From the IMG/VR virus record IMGVR_UViG_3300023176_001489, positions 1-39,472 of that record: a DNA stretch of 39,472 bases. One strand, given 5' to 3'. The notes under the pieces are model-generated. The model did no database searches. It saw only the letters and a program-made list of their open reading frames with translations, and was not told where the DNA came from. The translations under genes and the position numbers were made by a program. Shown in pieces: positions 7,281 through 14,742 of this stretch. The stretch comes from a virus. Position 1 is the first letter of the stretch; each line of letters starts with the position of its first letter.

Positions 7281-7997
7281 CTAATCCTCAATTTTATCAA
7301 ATGATACTGTATAGCCTATTGCTATATGACCTTGAATATTTTTTGTTCGTATTCCTTCATCATACACGATTACATCTGAAATGTCAAGTTCAAAGTTACT
7401 TATCATTTTATCTAAATTGCTTGGTTCTTCGCCCGGCATATGCCAAGTATTATATTCATCTAAATGAGATTTAAAACCGTATTTTTCTATTATTTTGTTA
7501 GTTCTATCACAGTCTGGATGTTTATGAAAGTCACCTGCGATAATAGTAGGAGTGTCTTTGAACTGCGATAGAACATACTCAATATCACCCATTCTTTCTA
7601 GTTCTAATATTGGATATTCACCGTATTGTTGTTGATAACATGGTAACATTGAAACTAAATTAATACCATTAACAACTGTTTTTAAAGCAGTACATCCCTG
7701 AAATGAATCATCTGCAACTATAACATGATGCACAGAAGGCATTGTTATACTTTCAGTATTACTAAATGTTGGTGCAGAATTACTTTTTCCTATACCAACA
7801 CATAGTTCCCCTACACCCGGAGTTGACTCTACCATAAATGAGCGGCCGCCTAATTCTCTTTCTAAATCTGATTTTTTGTCTTTTGGAAATCTCTGTAGTA
7901 AAACTATATCAGCACTTTTAATAACTTTTTCTAAGTAGTTCCAACCCCATCGCAAGTTGTCACAGTTATACTGCAGTATCCTTATAGAATAAACCAT
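7281..7997 (-). CDS. Endonuclease/exonuclease/phosphatase-fold protein (divergent)
   Basis: A 238-residue protein with the DNase I-like (EEP) pattern. ILQYNCDN holds the N-terminal Asn, ADIVLLQR is the second strand, IIAGDFHKHPD matches the GDFN motif, and NLDKMISN plus GHIAIGYTV match the C-terminal D and SDH-like strands. The usual catalytic Glu of the LQE motif is Arg here, and SDH is replaced by QGH, so it may be inactive or use an altered site. EEP proteins cleave phosphodiesters in DNA, RNA or small molecules. It shares one base with the clpS stop upstream, so translation is coupled. Confidence 0.72.
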   Translation of the reverse strand: MVYSIRILQYNCDNLRWGWNYLEKVIKSADIVLLQRFPKDKKSDLERELGGRSFMVESTPGVGELCVGIGKSNSAPTFSNTESITMPSVHHVIVADDSFQGCTALKTVVNGINLVSMLPCYQQQYGEYPILELERMGDIEYVLSQFKDTPTIIAGDFHKHPDCDRTNKIIEKYGFKSHLDEYNTWHMPGEEPSNLDKMISNFELDISDVIVYDEGIRTKNIQGHIAIGYTVSFDKIED

Positions 7998-8311
7998 TAC
8001 TCTGCTGGTTCAATTGAACAAGCCAAGGTAAATGAATTGGCACGGCTTGCTCTTGTTACTTCTTCTACTTTTTGTTCTGCGATTTCCATATAATACATAC
8101 CGACAATACCTTGCCCCTCATTATGTATCTTTTGTGCCATATCAATTGCAGTTTGTTGTGTGTGATGGAATAGCTGTATTAAAACTTCAATAACAAAATC
8201 GAATGGAGTTGTTTCATCATTATGCATCACTACATAATAACGTTTTGGTTTTTCTAAATTCAAGTCTATCTCCTCAGTTGACTTTACTTTTGTGTCTTCA
8301 TTCGCTATCAT
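7997..8311 (-). CDS. clpS: ATP-dependent Clp protease adaptor ClpS
   Basis: A 104-residue ClpS, the adaptor that binds N-degron substrates (N-terminal Leu, Phe, Tyr, Trp) and hands them to a Clp protease. The core motif YYVVMHNDETTPFDFV carries Asn31-Asp32, and His63 in KIHNEGQGIVG is the conserved pocket residue. The flexible N-terminal tail (residues 1-22) is present. I start at ATG 8309-8311 (MIANED), which has a GAGA ribosome site. A longer in-frame extension to 8368 would run through the late promoter and the upstream terminator and is unlikely. It is the first gene of the nucleosidase/aminopeptidase unit. With ClpX encoded nearby, it suggests active steering of host proteolysis. Confidence 0.92.
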   Translation of the reverse strand: MIANEDTKVKSTEEIDLNLEKPKRYYVVMHNDETTPFDFVIEVLIQLFHHTQQTAIDMAQKIHNEGQGIVGMYYMEIAEQKVEEVTRASRANSFTLACSIEPAE

Positions 8312-8339
8312 TGTTATCTCATTTTTTTGGTTGGTAAAA

Positions 8340-8347
8340 TATTTATC
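8340..8347 (-). promoter_or_regulatory. T4-type late promoter box (GATAAATA) for the clpS unit
   Basis: Minus-strand TTTTTTGATAAATAT, lying 28 nt upstream of the clpS ATG. It begins right at the end of the U-tract of the hsp20 terminator, the same terminator-then-late-promoter arrangement as at 14743-14786. Confidence 0.7.
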
Positions 8348-8374
8348 AAAAAAGAGAGGTGAATTCACCTCTCT
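8348..8374 (-). terminator. Intrinsic terminator after hsp20
   Basis: A perfect palindrome (AGAGAGGTG-AATT-CACCTCTCT) is followed on the minus strand by a run of T. It sits just past the hsp20 stop. Confidence 0.88.
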
Positions 8375-8392
8375 TAAAGTATAGCATAAAAC

Positions 8393-8809
8393 TTATTTTA
8401 TTTCAATACGTTTTGCTTTCTTTTCTTCTGGAACTTTTCTTTCTAGTAGAACATATAAAAGACCATCTTCCATGATTGCCTTTTCTACTTCTACATGGTC
8501 AGCAAGTTTCCATTGACGGGAAAAAGAACGGTTCGCAATACCTTTATGTAGATATGTACGATCCTCTTCTTCAATGTCTGGCTTATTGCCTTCAATTGTT
8601 AGCATTCCCTCTTTCACAGTAATTTCAATATCACTGCGTTTAAAGCCGGCCAAGGCTAAGGTGATTTGATATTCATTATCACCGATTGTTTCTACATTAT
8701 AAGGGGGGTATCCTGAATTATCTAGTCTGTTGAAATCGTTCATCAAACGATCAAAGCCCAATACTGAGCGGTGGAAATCAGGAAGGTTTAGTGTTGAAAT
8801 TCTTGTCAT
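8393..8809 (-). CDS. hsp20: Small heat-shock protein (Hsp20/IbpA type)
   Basis: A 138-residue alpha-crystallin-domain chaperone that holds unfolding proteins in a refoldable state. The N-terminus DFHRSVLGFDRLMNDF is of the IbpA class A type. The alpha-crystallin domain runs about 36-125 (YNVETIGDNEYQITLALAGF, EGMLTIEGNK, FSRQWKLADHVEVEKA, DGLLYVLLER) and the tail KRIEIK carries an I-E-I anchor. It has its own sigma70-like promoter (8889-8917) and terminator, so it is a single-gene unit. The leader contains a stem-loop and a UUGCU segment facing the AGGAG ribosome site, like ROSE RNA thermometers (see findings). Hsp20 genes are known in marine T4-like phages, where help with virion assembly has been proposed. 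Confidence 0.92.
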   Translation of the reverse strand: MTRISTLNLPDFHRSVLGFDRLMNDFNRLDNSGYPPYNVETIGDNEYQITLALAGFKRSDIEITVKEGMLTIEGNKPDIEEEDRTYLHKGIANRSFSRQWKLADHVEVEKAIMEDGLLYVLLERKVPEEKKAKRIEIK

Positions 8810-8816
8810 TTTGTTT

Positions 8817-8861
8817 CTCCTTTAATAAGCAAGATATGTTGGGTCCCTTCTGGCGACCCAA
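8817..8861 (-). promoter_or_regulatory. Candidate ROSE-like RNA thermometer in the hsp20 leader
   Basis: Minus strand: a stable hairpin TTGGGTC/GACCCAA (8839-8861) is followed by TTGCT (8828-8832), a 6-nt loop and the Shine-Dalgarno AGGAG (8817-8821). TTGCT opposite AGGAG gives U-G, U-A, G-G, C-G and U-A, the arrangement known from ROSE elements of small heat-shock genes. The temperature response is inferred. Confidence 0.45.
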
Positions 8862-8888
8862 GTAAGGTAAACTTTTTACCCTACAATT

Positions 8889-8917
8889 ATATTTAGTCAT
8901 TTTATTCCAAATGTCAA
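8889..8917 (-). promoter_or_regulatory. Sigma70-type promoter for hsp20
   Basis: A TTGACA -35 box (8912-8917) is followed after 17 nt by AAATAT (8889-8894); a better TATAAT (8886-8891) lies 20 nt away. The promoter starts right after the stop of the upstream gene. Confidence 0.6.
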
Positions 8918-8920
8918 GTG

Positions 8921-9157
8921 TTATACACCTATTTTTTCTGAAAAAAGTTTAATTTCTTTTGCAGGACCAATATTACAAGGTAAATCACCATGTTCATCAA
9001 TGTAATGTTGTATTACTGCTTTATACCATAATTGACTATTATGGTGTGCTACTTTATTAAATCGCCAAATGCCATTACTACTACCGTCCATTGTCAATAA
9101 CGCACGGGTTGCTTCTTTTTGTAATGTCCTTAAATCAAGTTCGTCTAAGTCTATCAT
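8921..9157 (-). CDS. Unknown small protein downstream of rpsU
   Basis: A 78-residue, mixed alpha/beta acidic protein that I do not recognise. It begins MIDLDELDLRTLQKEATRALL and contains NGIWRFNKVAHHNSQLWYKAVIQHYIDEHGDLPCNIG. I choose ATG 9155-9157 because it forms an ATGA overlap with the rpsU stop, which implies coupled translation; a TTG start 33 nt earlier is possible but would overlap rpsU by 37 nt. It is the last gene of the ClpX/IF3/S21 run. Confidence 0.7.
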   Translation of the reverse strand: MIDLDELDLRTLQKEATRALLTMDGSSNGIWRFNKVAHHNSQLWYKAVIQHYIDEHGDLPCNIGPAKEIKLFSEKIGV

Positions 9158-9405
9158 TGCCAATCTATTTGACGCTTTTTCTTTAACCAACGCTTGCGTC
9201 CTGCATCTTTAGCTTTACGTTTAATTTCACTTGGTTTCACATATTCTCTACGTGTTCTAACTTCTTGGATAATTCCATCTTCTGTGCATTTTTTTTTAAA
9301 TTTTCTTAATGCACGTTCAAAGTTTCCATTCTTAACTTCTACGGTTGTACCAGACTTGGTATATCTGTCTGTGTCGTTTCCTTTTATATAATGTCTTTTA
9401 CTCAT
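9154..9405 (-). CDS. rpsU: Ribosomal protein S21
   Basis: An 83-residue bS21 homologue. S21 sits on the small subunit near the anti-Shine-Dalgarno sequence of 16S rRNA and is needed for initiation on natural mRNAs. Family features are visible: VEVKNGNFERALRKFKKKC (the N-terminal helix), REYVKPSEIKRKAKDAGRKR and the basic tail. Phage S21 genes are known in marine phages and are thought to bias host ribosomes to phage mRNA. The start overlaps the 3' end of infC by 8 nt, and the stop overlaps the next start (ATGA). It is a few residues longer than the Escherichia coli protein (71). Confidence 0.93.
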   Translation of the reverse strand: MSKRHYIKGNDTDRYTKSGTTVEVKNGNFERALRKFKKKCTEDGIIQEVRTRREYVKPSEIKRKAKDAGRKRWLKKKRQIDWQ

Positions 9406-9919
9406 TTTTGTTTATCAAACCTGTAATTCTATTACCGTTTTGTTTAAGCGGTTGTTCATATTTATAGTTTTCTAAATCATTCTCTATCGCTGATTTAAAA
9501 TATTCTAATACGTCAGATGCTTTAGACATTTCTCTGCCACGCATTTGAATTGTAATTTTTACCTTAGCACCTTTATCTAAAAATTGTTGCGCTCTACGCA
9601 TTTTTATTTGTAAGTCATGCTCTCCTATACCAGGTCTAAACTTGACTTCCTTAATCTCAATAGCGTTTGCTCTTGCATTTTTTGCTTGTAACTTTTCACG
9701 CTTTTTAAGTTCGTAGTTATATTTATTTAAACTTATAATTTTAGCTACAGGAGGTTCTGCATCAGGAACTATTAATACTAAATCTAATTCTTGTGATTCA
9801 GCTTTATCTAATGCTTGAAATTTAGACATTACTCCTAATTGTTCGCCGTCACTATCTATGACTCGCAACTTATTTGAATCTATATCGTTATTAGATATAA
9901 TGTTAGATTTGTTTTTCAT
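9398..9919 (-). CDS. infC: Translation initiation factor IF-3
   Basis: A 173-residue full-length IF3, compared with about 180 in bacteria. IF3 binds the 30S subunit, keeps it apart from 50S and proofreads start codons. The N-terminal domain (about 10-80) shows LRVIDSDGEQLGVMSKFQAL, LVLIVPDAEPPVAKI and NKYNYELKKREKLQAKNA; the C-terminal domain (about 85-173) shows EVKFRPGIGEHDLQIKMRRAQQFL, KVKITIQMRGREMS and PLKQNGNRITGLI. Both domains and the linker are intact. It lies directly between clpX and rpsU with adjoining ends. IF3 and S21 both act at the 30S platform, so together they could reprogram initiation. Confidence 0.95.
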   Translation of the reverse strand: MKNKSNIISNNDIDSNKLRVIDSDGEQLGVMSKFQALDKAESQELDLVLIVPDAEPPVAKIISLNKYNYELKKREKLQAKNARANAIEIKEVKFRPGIGEHDLQIKMRRAQQFLDKGAKVKITIQMRGREMSKASDVLEYFKSAIENDLENYKYEQPLKQNGNRITGLINKNE

Positions 9920-11170
9920 TTATGTTTTTTGACTTACCTTTGTTTTATCGTCAAACACTAAGATTGGATCAGTACCGTCTTTGATAAAATCACCATTAAT
10001 AATTACAGATTTAAGTCCTCGTTTCGCTAAACTAGGTAATCTGAATTGTAATTTAAGAAGAGACTTTTCAATAGAACTCCTTAAACCACGGGCACCGGTT
10101 TTATCTTCTGACGCCTGCTTTGCTATTTCTTGTAAAGCAGAATCTTTAAATTCTAATTCAACTCCGTCCAATGAAAATAGTTTTTTAAACTGAGCGACAA
10201 TACTATTCTTTGGCTCTGTTAAAACTTGTACTAATTGCTCTTCATTCAACGGATCTAATCCTACTAATATTGGAAATCTACCAGTAAACTCTGGGATAAC
10301 ACCATATTTAATAACATCTTGTGCTTGAACTGTTTCACGTATATTTATCTTTGAATTAGATTTGTCTAAAACAGTTGCATTAAATCCAATACTAGAATTG
10401 GTATTAACACGGCGTTCGATTATCTTTTCAATACCAACAAACGCACCGCCAACAATAAACAGTATTTTACTTGTATCTACTTCCACCATATCTTGTCCGG
10501 GATGTTTACGTCCTCCGCCTGGTGGGACACGAACAGTTGTACCTTCTACAATTTTCAGTAGTGCTTGTTGTACACCCTCGCCACTTACATCTTTTGTGAT
10601 AGATACGTTTTCACCTTTCTTGGCTTTTTTATCGATTTCATCAATATATATAATACCGTGTTCTGCTTTTGCTACATCAAAGTCTGCTGCCATTAACAAA
10701 CGCTGAACTACGTTCTCAACATCGTCACCTACATAACCGCTCTCTGTTAGTGATGTCGCATCAATCTGTGCGAATGGTACTTCTAAAAACTTTGAAATTG
10801 TTTTTGCTAATAATGTTTTACCAGTTCCACTTGGCCCAAGAACCATGACATTTGATTTATCTAGTTCTATACCATCTTTGGTATCTGAATTAATTCTTTT
10901 GTAATGATTATAAACTGCTACACTTAGAACTTCTTTGGCTTCATCTTGACCAATAATATGTTCGTCTAGGAATTCTTTAATCTCTTCTGGACTTGGAAGT
11001 TCTTCTAGCTTTTCGGTTTTGTCTTTGGTGACACGTGTTTCATGTATAATCTCATAACATAAATCTACACACTCATTACAAATGTATTGATTTGGTCCTG
11101 CGATTAAAGTTTTAACTTCTTCTTTTTGCTTGCCACAAAAAGAACATGTATATTCTGTTTTATCAGTCAC
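9920..11170 (-). CDS. clpX: ClpX, ATP-dependent unfoldase of the ClpXP protease
   Basis: A 416-residue complete ClpX. It has an N-terminal C4 zinc domain (Cys9, Cys12, Cys31, Cys34), Walker A GPSGTGKT (112-119), Walker B IIYIDEID (173-180), pore loop GYVG (145-148), the RKH loop (221-223) and the IGF loop (261-263) that docks on ClpP. All functional loops survive, so it should work with host ClpP, including on tmRNA-tagged proteins ending in Ala-Ala. No clpP is visible here. The start is GTG (11168-11170), 14 nt past the upstream stop. A GATAAATA late box lies 61 nt upstream, inside the end of the preceding gene. It is followed at once by infC. Confidence 0.96.
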   Translation of the reverse strand: MTDKTEYTCSFCGKQKEEVKTLIAGPNQYICNECVDLCYEIIHETRVTKDKTEKLEELPSPEEIKEFLDEHIIGQDEAKEVLSVAVYNHYKRINSDTKDGIELDKSNVMVLGPSGTGKTLLAKTISKFLEVPFAQIDATSLTESGYVGDDVENVVQRLLMAADFDVAKAEHGIIYIDEIDKKAKKGENVSITKDVSGEGVQQALLKIVEGTTVRVPPGGGRKHPGQDMVEVDTSKILFIVGGAFVGIEKIIERRVNTNSSIGFNATVLDKSNSKINIRETVQAQDVIKYGVIPEFTGRFPILVGLDPLNEEQLVQVLTEPKNSIVAQFKKLFSLDGVELEFKDSALQEIAKQASEDKTGARGLRSSIEKSLLKLQFRLPSLAKRGLKSVIINGDFIKDGTDPILVFDDKTKVSQKT

Positions 11171-11183
11171 GTGTCACCTACTC

Positions 11184-12536
11184 TTATTTTTTCAAGTCGT
11201 CTAACCAACCTGAACGTTTAACCAACTCAGTATTTATCTTACGCTGTTTTTCAGCTTCAGAGATATTATCGCTTAAAGAGGTCGATTTGTCAAGCGTTTT
11301 TTTCTCTTTTTTTGAAAAAAGTGCGTCAAATATTTCTTCTTGTCTACCATCATTATTATGACGATTGATGAAGCTATAATTGGCTGCTATCAATAATAGA
11401 ACAGCAAGTGGGTCGAACACAAAAATAAACACAATGATTAACCAACGTACCGCATCATCTACAGTATCACGTTCTGCATTACCATATACAACTTCTGCGA
11501 TATATTTAATTGGACCAACTTCTGCTTCTAGTTTACGAACTTCTGTTTCTAATTCAAACTTTTCATCACGTAGTTCTTCATTAGTAATTTCAACTGTTCT
11601 AACCTTTTCAATAAGTTGTTCAATCTCTACACTGTTATCTATTTCTGAAACCGAATTTAGCTGCGCTCTTAGTCTGTCGATAGTTGCTTGTGAATTTTGA
11701 ACATCACGTTCTGCTATAGAACGCAATCTTTTTATTTCTTCACGTGCTTGGTTAATTGCTGCGCTATCAACAGAACCACGAATATCTTCTACAATTTGAA
11801 CAAGACCTGCTTTTTCTTGTTGTAGTGATAATCTAAATGCTTCTACTTTGGCTGCAGTTTTTGCACCGTATCTACCATCTTGTTTTGAACCAACTAAACC
11901 TTGAAGTTTTCTTATTTCTTCATTTTCAACATATGTCTGTAATTTTGTTAGGGTTTCATCGATACGTGATATTTGGTCAAGATAAGATTTAACTTGTTCT
12001 TCTTGCCCATTTTGTTCACTTTCAATGATTGACATCTGTTCATCGATTGCAGGTTGTACTCTGTCGTATGCTTGATTCATACGAGTTTGTTCTGCGTCAA
12101 GTTGTGATTGAATGTCAGATGTATCATCTGCTGTTTCATTTTCCAACTTTTCGATTTTGATTTCAGTTCGATTAATTATTTCTTCATTACGAATTATATC
12201 ATTAGCTATTCTTTCAGCACGAGCCGTGTATTGTTGTCCTTCTGCTGCTTGTTCTAAGTGCGCCCTGGATAAAAATCCAAAGATACCCATAGATGTAATA
12301 AACATAAGAACAATAACTGCTATTGTTAGATATGATTTCAGAAGAAATGGTGCCCTCTTCCAATTACGGTAGACCCATGAAGCTGCTACTAATTTACCTA
12401 CTTCAAGTGAGCCTGCCATTATAGCTACTGGTATAGCGGAGGCGGCAAAAATCGCCATAAGACCAGCGATTGAAAACCATCCAGCGATTGCTGCTATAGA
12501 AATCGCTACCAGAAAGGTGATAATTGGAAATATCAT
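11184..12536 (-). CDS. Polytopic membrane protein with long coiled coil
   Basis: A 450-residue protein of no recognised family. Hydrophobic segments lie at about 2-20, 24-45, 68-90 and 368-390. Between the third and fourth is a 270-residue region rich in Glu, Gln, Lys and Arg with heptad pattern (residues 95-360), predicted as coiled coil. A conserved-looking patch VGSKQDGRYGAKTAAKVEAFRLSL (215-238) resembles a short peptidoglycan-binding repeat. Residues 395-450 are cytosolic and charged. A late promoter and an AGGGAG ribosome site precede it, the latter inside a 9-bp inverted repeat. It may organise the envelope or replication at the membrane; function is unknown. Confidence 0.72.
   Translation of the reverse strand: MIFPIITFLVAISIAAIAGWFSIAGLMAIFAASAIPVAIMAGSLEVGKLVAASWVYRNWKRAPFLLKSYLTIAVIVLMFITSMGIFGFLSRAHLEQAAEGQQYTARAERIANDIIRNEEIINRTEIKIEKLENETADDTSDIQSQLDAEQTRMNQAYDRVQPAIDEQMSIIESEQNGQEEQVKSYLDQISRIDETLTKLQTYVENEEIRKLQGLVGSKQDGRYGAKTAAKVEAFRLSLQQEKAGLVQIVEDIRGSVDSAAINQAREEIKRLRSIAERDVQNSQATIDRLRAQLNSVSEIDNSVEIEQLIEKVRTVEITNEELRDEKFELETEVRKLEAEVGPIKYIAEVVYGNAERDTVDDAVRWLIIVFIFVFDPLAVLLLIAANYSFINRHNNDGRQEEIFDALFSKKEKKTLDKSTSLSDNISEAEKQRKINTELVKRSGWLDDLKK
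11231..11238 (-). promoter_or_regulatory. Candidate late promoter box upstream of clpX
   Basis: Minus-strand GATAAATACTGAG, matching the late box used elsewhere in the window, within the last codons of the membrane-protein gene and about 60 nt from the clpX start. It could also be coding coincidence. Confidence 0.4.
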
Positions 12537-12541
12537 TATAA

Positions 12542-12588
12542 TCTCCCTACTTTTACGGACCTCTCATACGTATTTATCAGTAGGGAGA
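12542..12588 (-). promoter_or_regulatory. Inverted repeat that can occlude the RBS, with late promoter in the loop
   Basis: On the minus strand, TCTCCCTAC (12580-12588) pairs perfectly with GTAGGGAGA (12542-12550), which contains the Shine-Dalgarno AGGGAG of the membrane-protein gene. The late box lies between the arms, so only transcripts coming from farther upstream would carry the 5' arm. Confidence 0.6.
12571..12578 (-). promoter_or_regulatory. T4-type late promoter box (GATAAATA)
   Basis: Minus-strand CTGATAAATACG, lying 34 nt upstream of the coiled-coil membrane protein start and inside the loop of the inverted repeat at 12542-12588. Confidence 0.7.
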
Positions 12589-12607
12589 GCATTTTTGTGT
12601 ATGTTGT

Positions 12608-13114
12608 TTACATACTAACGTTTAGAAAGACAACAGTACCACGTTTGTACCACTGTTTAGTATTGAATTGAAAACGTTGACCACCTTCAATCTCTACAGT
12701 GACTACATTATCACCACGCACAGACACAACTTGGCGCACATATTCTGTTGAACATTGTTGTTGCTGTTTATAACCGACAATTACAGTTTCTTTCTTTTGC
12801 TTCTTATCAGCGGCTACCATTCCGCCGATTACCGCACCTGCTGCAGCACCTTTATCATTACCTGAAGCGCCTTTACCAAGTAAACCGCCAATAATCATAC
12901 CGGCAAGAACGTCACCTCCGTTTGCACCGTTGCCCGTAGTGACTTCTTTATATACTGGAACTTCAACAGTACGACAAGATTGTTGAGGCACTTCTTTAAT
13001 TACTTCTTTATAACTTTCTCGCATATCAACTACAGTTGCCTGTATTCGGCCGTTGGCGAACGCAACTGACCCAAACATTGATAAAATTGCAGCAAATGTT
13101 ACTAGCTTTTTCAT
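12608..13114 (-). CDS. Exported glycine-zipper protein (17 kDa surface antigen-like)
   Basis: A 168-residue secreted protein. The signal peptide is clear: MKKLVTFAAILSMFGSVAFA, cleaved after AFA. It is not a lipoprotein, since no Cys follows. Residues about 67-98 form a glycine zipper (GGDVLAGMIIGGLLGKGASG, AAAGAVIGGMVAADKK) as in the Rick_17kDa_Anti family. The flanks contain Cys46 and Cys121, and the C-terminus is beta-rich (VVSVRGDNVVTVEIEGGQRFQF). Such proteins usually sit in or at the outer membrane. It is the second gene of a two-gene unit, 12 nt after the preceding stop. Phage versions might alter the host surface, for example in superinfection exclusion; this is speculation. Confidence 0.83.
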   Translation of the reverse strand: MKKLVTFAAILSMFGSVAFANGRIQATVVDMRESYKEVIKEVPQQSCRTVEVPVYKEVTTGNGANGGDVLAGMIIGGLLGKGASGNDKGAAAGAVIGGMVAADKKQKKETVIVGYKQQQQCSTEYVRQVVSVRGDNVVTVEIEGGQRFQFNTKQWYKRGTVVFLNVSM

Positions 13115-13125
13115 ATTAATCTCCT

Positions 13126-13521
13126 TTATGAGCCAGTGATTAGTTCAAGCGTACCATCTTCACCGAATTCAAAGTCTTCAATGAAACGATGATGGGTGCC
13201 TGATTGTTTGATACATGACTCAGCGGCAAACCAAAGAGACTTGATTGTACCGTCAATTGCAGTCATGCTTACTTGAGACATGCTACGCTTGCCACCATCT
13301 TTCATGTCAAGCAATAATTCTTCTTGTGTAGCATCATCCCGAACATATTCGTAAGTAACTTTACGAACTTTGTCAGTGAAAATTTTAAAGTCTAGACCTT
13401 TCTTTCCAAATTCTGTCATTGACCAGATTGATTGAAACCCTAGTTCATTCTGTAGTGCTGTATAGTGATCACACAATTCAAAGAACGCAAGTGTCTCAGC
13501 ATCATATTGAACGTTTTCCAT
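13126..13521 (-). CDS. Unknown protein, first gene of a two-gene early-type unit
   Basis: A 131-residue soluble protein, not recognised. It is acidic (MENVQYDAETLAFFELCDHYTALQNEL) with a mixed alpha/beta pattern and no membrane segment. An AAGG Shine-Dalgarno precedes the ATG, and a sigma70-like promoter lies 31 nt upstream. The glycine-zipper gene follows after 12 nt. Confidence 0.72.
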   Translation of the reverse strand: MENVQYDAETLAFFELCDHYTALQNELGFQSIWSMTEFGKKGLDFKIFTDKVRKVTYEYVRDDATQEELLLDMKDGGKRSMSQVSMTAIDGTIKSLWFAAESCIKQSGTHHRFIEDFEFGEDGTLELITGS

Positions 13522-13551
13522 GTCTAGTACCTTTCTCTTAACTATACTATT

Positions 13552-13579
13552 AATATAGCATGATTCGCTGATTTGTCAA
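13552..13579 (-). promoter_or_regulatory. Sigma70-type promoter
   Basis: TTGACA (13574-13579), 16-nt spacer, TATATT (13552-13557) on the minus strand. The spacer contains GCGAATCA, shared with other promoters in this region. Confidence 0.75.
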
Positions 13580-13587
13580 GTTTTTAA

Positions 13588-13737
13588 TTAAAGCTGTTCA
13601 CAAACAGCTTCACCTTCAGACAAGTCAACAACGACAACTGTTTCTTGTACAGGATATTGTGTAATGAAGTCTGATGCTTCTTGAAAGTCTGTGAAGAAGT
13701 GTGTTTCTTTACGATCAAAATCTACAACTGCGAACAT
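13588..13737 (-). CDS. Small 49-residue protein of unknown function
   Basis: A short gene encoding MFAVVDFDRKETHFFTDFQE and a further 29 residues ending in EAVCEQL. It has a GAGAGG Shine-Dalgarno 6-7 nt before the ATG and a strong sigma70-like promoter 29 nt upstream, which makes it credible despite its size. The sequence is acidic and looks like a small alpha/beta fold (strand AVVDFD, helix FQEASDFITQY, strand TVVVVDLS). It lies alone between two promoters, the usual look of phage early host-takeover genes. Confidence 0.68.
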   Translation of the reverse strand: MFAVVDFDRKETHFFTDFQEASDFITQYPVQETVVVVDLSEGEAVCEQL

Positions 13738-13765
13738 ATCTATTCCTCTCACTGATTACTATTAT

Positions 13766-13794
13766 AATATAATGTGATTCGCTAGATATGTCAA
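13766..13794 (-). promoter_or_regulatory. Sigma70-type promoter for the 49-residue gene
   Basis: TTGACA (13789-13794), 17-nt spacer, TATATT (13766-13771) on the minus strand; the spacer contains GCGAATCA. Confidence 0.78.
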
Positions 13795-13807
13795 GTATTA
13801 TTTTGAA

Positions 13808-14737
13808 TTAAATCCACTTAGTGATTTTTCTACCGCCCGCTGGATAGATTGAGAAACGTGCGCCTTTAACACCAAAGTTGTCACGGTCGCCTTTATACAT
13901 AGCCATTAGAACTGGCTCAAATTCATCTTCTAAACGCTCACCATTTGTATGTGCTGAGCCTGTAGCAACTAGTTTGTTGCCTTTGAACTGTGGTTCACCT
14001 TGAAGAATTAAGTCAACGTTCTGTTGTCCACGTTCACCACCGAATCCATTGCCGTAGATAGAAATACCACGTAGTTTGCCGTTCTGAATCTTACGTGCAT
14101 ATGTTGTTGCTCTTGGAATTTCACCGTTGGTAATAGCAATAACATCTTTAGCAAACTGTAAAATTTCTTCTTTTGCTTCTGGCATGTTCTGATACACTGC
14201 TTTCATTTCACGGTCACTCATGCCGCCCCATTGACCAAAGTCTTTAGCACGTGAGCCTTTCTTGTGTGAGATCCAAGCAACTTCGTTACCACTTGCGTCA
14301 ACAGCATGAAAGTCTGATTTAGGAGTACCCGGTGTAGAAACAAACTTAGCAACAGGAACAGTCTTATCGCCAATTACAAGATTGACTTCTGCTTTGCCCT
14401 GTTTCATTTGTTCTAGCATTTCGTTGATTTGTGTTAGTGCTGCGTCTTCATCACGTGTTGAGAAGCCACCTTTACCGCCAAACTCACTAGTCTTTTCTAG
14501 ACCAGTTAGTCTCACAGTTCTACCATCTTCTAATGGGAAACTATCAGGAATGTTACCTTTTTTCAGGTCTGCGATTAGTTCAGGATCACGCTTAATCTTA
14601 ACAGTAGGCATTTCTTCGCCTCTCAATACGAAAGGTGAACCAGTTTCAATCTTCTTAATCAAAGCCTGTAGCCTTGCTGGATTTTTAAGTAAGTTTGGTC
14701 TCTGTAATGGACCTTCATTTAATTCTGAATAACGCAT
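13808..14737 (-). CDS. Conserved-looking phage protein of unknown function
   Basis: A 309-residue soluble protein that I cannot place with certainty. Segments such as RLTGLEKTSEFGGKGGFSTRDED (about 79-101), DASGNEVAWISHKKGSRAKDFGQWGGMS and ARFSIYPAGGRKITKWI recall large-phage proteins sometimes labelled as endonuclease-like; this is a weak impression. I start at ATG 14735-14737 (MRYSELNEG). A 37-residue extension exists but runs through a late promoter and a terminator. The ATG lies exactly 5 nt after a GATAAATA box and has no Shine-Dalgarno, so the late mRNA may be leaderless. The N-terminal MRYSELNEG resembles the starts of other proteins here (see findings). Confidence 0.75.
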   Translation of the reverse strand: MRYSELNEGPLQRPNLLKNPARLQALIKKIETGSPFVLRGEEMPTVKIKRDPELIADLKKGNIPDSFPLEDGRTVRLTGLEKTSEFGGKGGFSTRDEDAALTQINEMLEQMKQGKAEVNLVIGDKTVPVAKFVSTPGTPKSDFHAVDASGNEVAWISHKKGSRAKDFGQWGGMSDREMKAVYQNMPEAKEEILQFAKDVIAITNGEIPRATTYARKIQNGKLRGISIYGNGFGGERGQQNVDLILQGEPQFKGNKLVATGSAHTNGERLEDEFEPVLMAMYKGDRDNFGVKGARFSIYPAGGRKITKWI

Positions 14738-14742
14738 AAATG

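Noticed and set aside
8312-8368. 19-residue N-terminal extension of ClpS
   Set aside because: It would run through the hsp20 terminator and the late promoter; the internal ATG has a ribosome site and gives the normal ClpS length.
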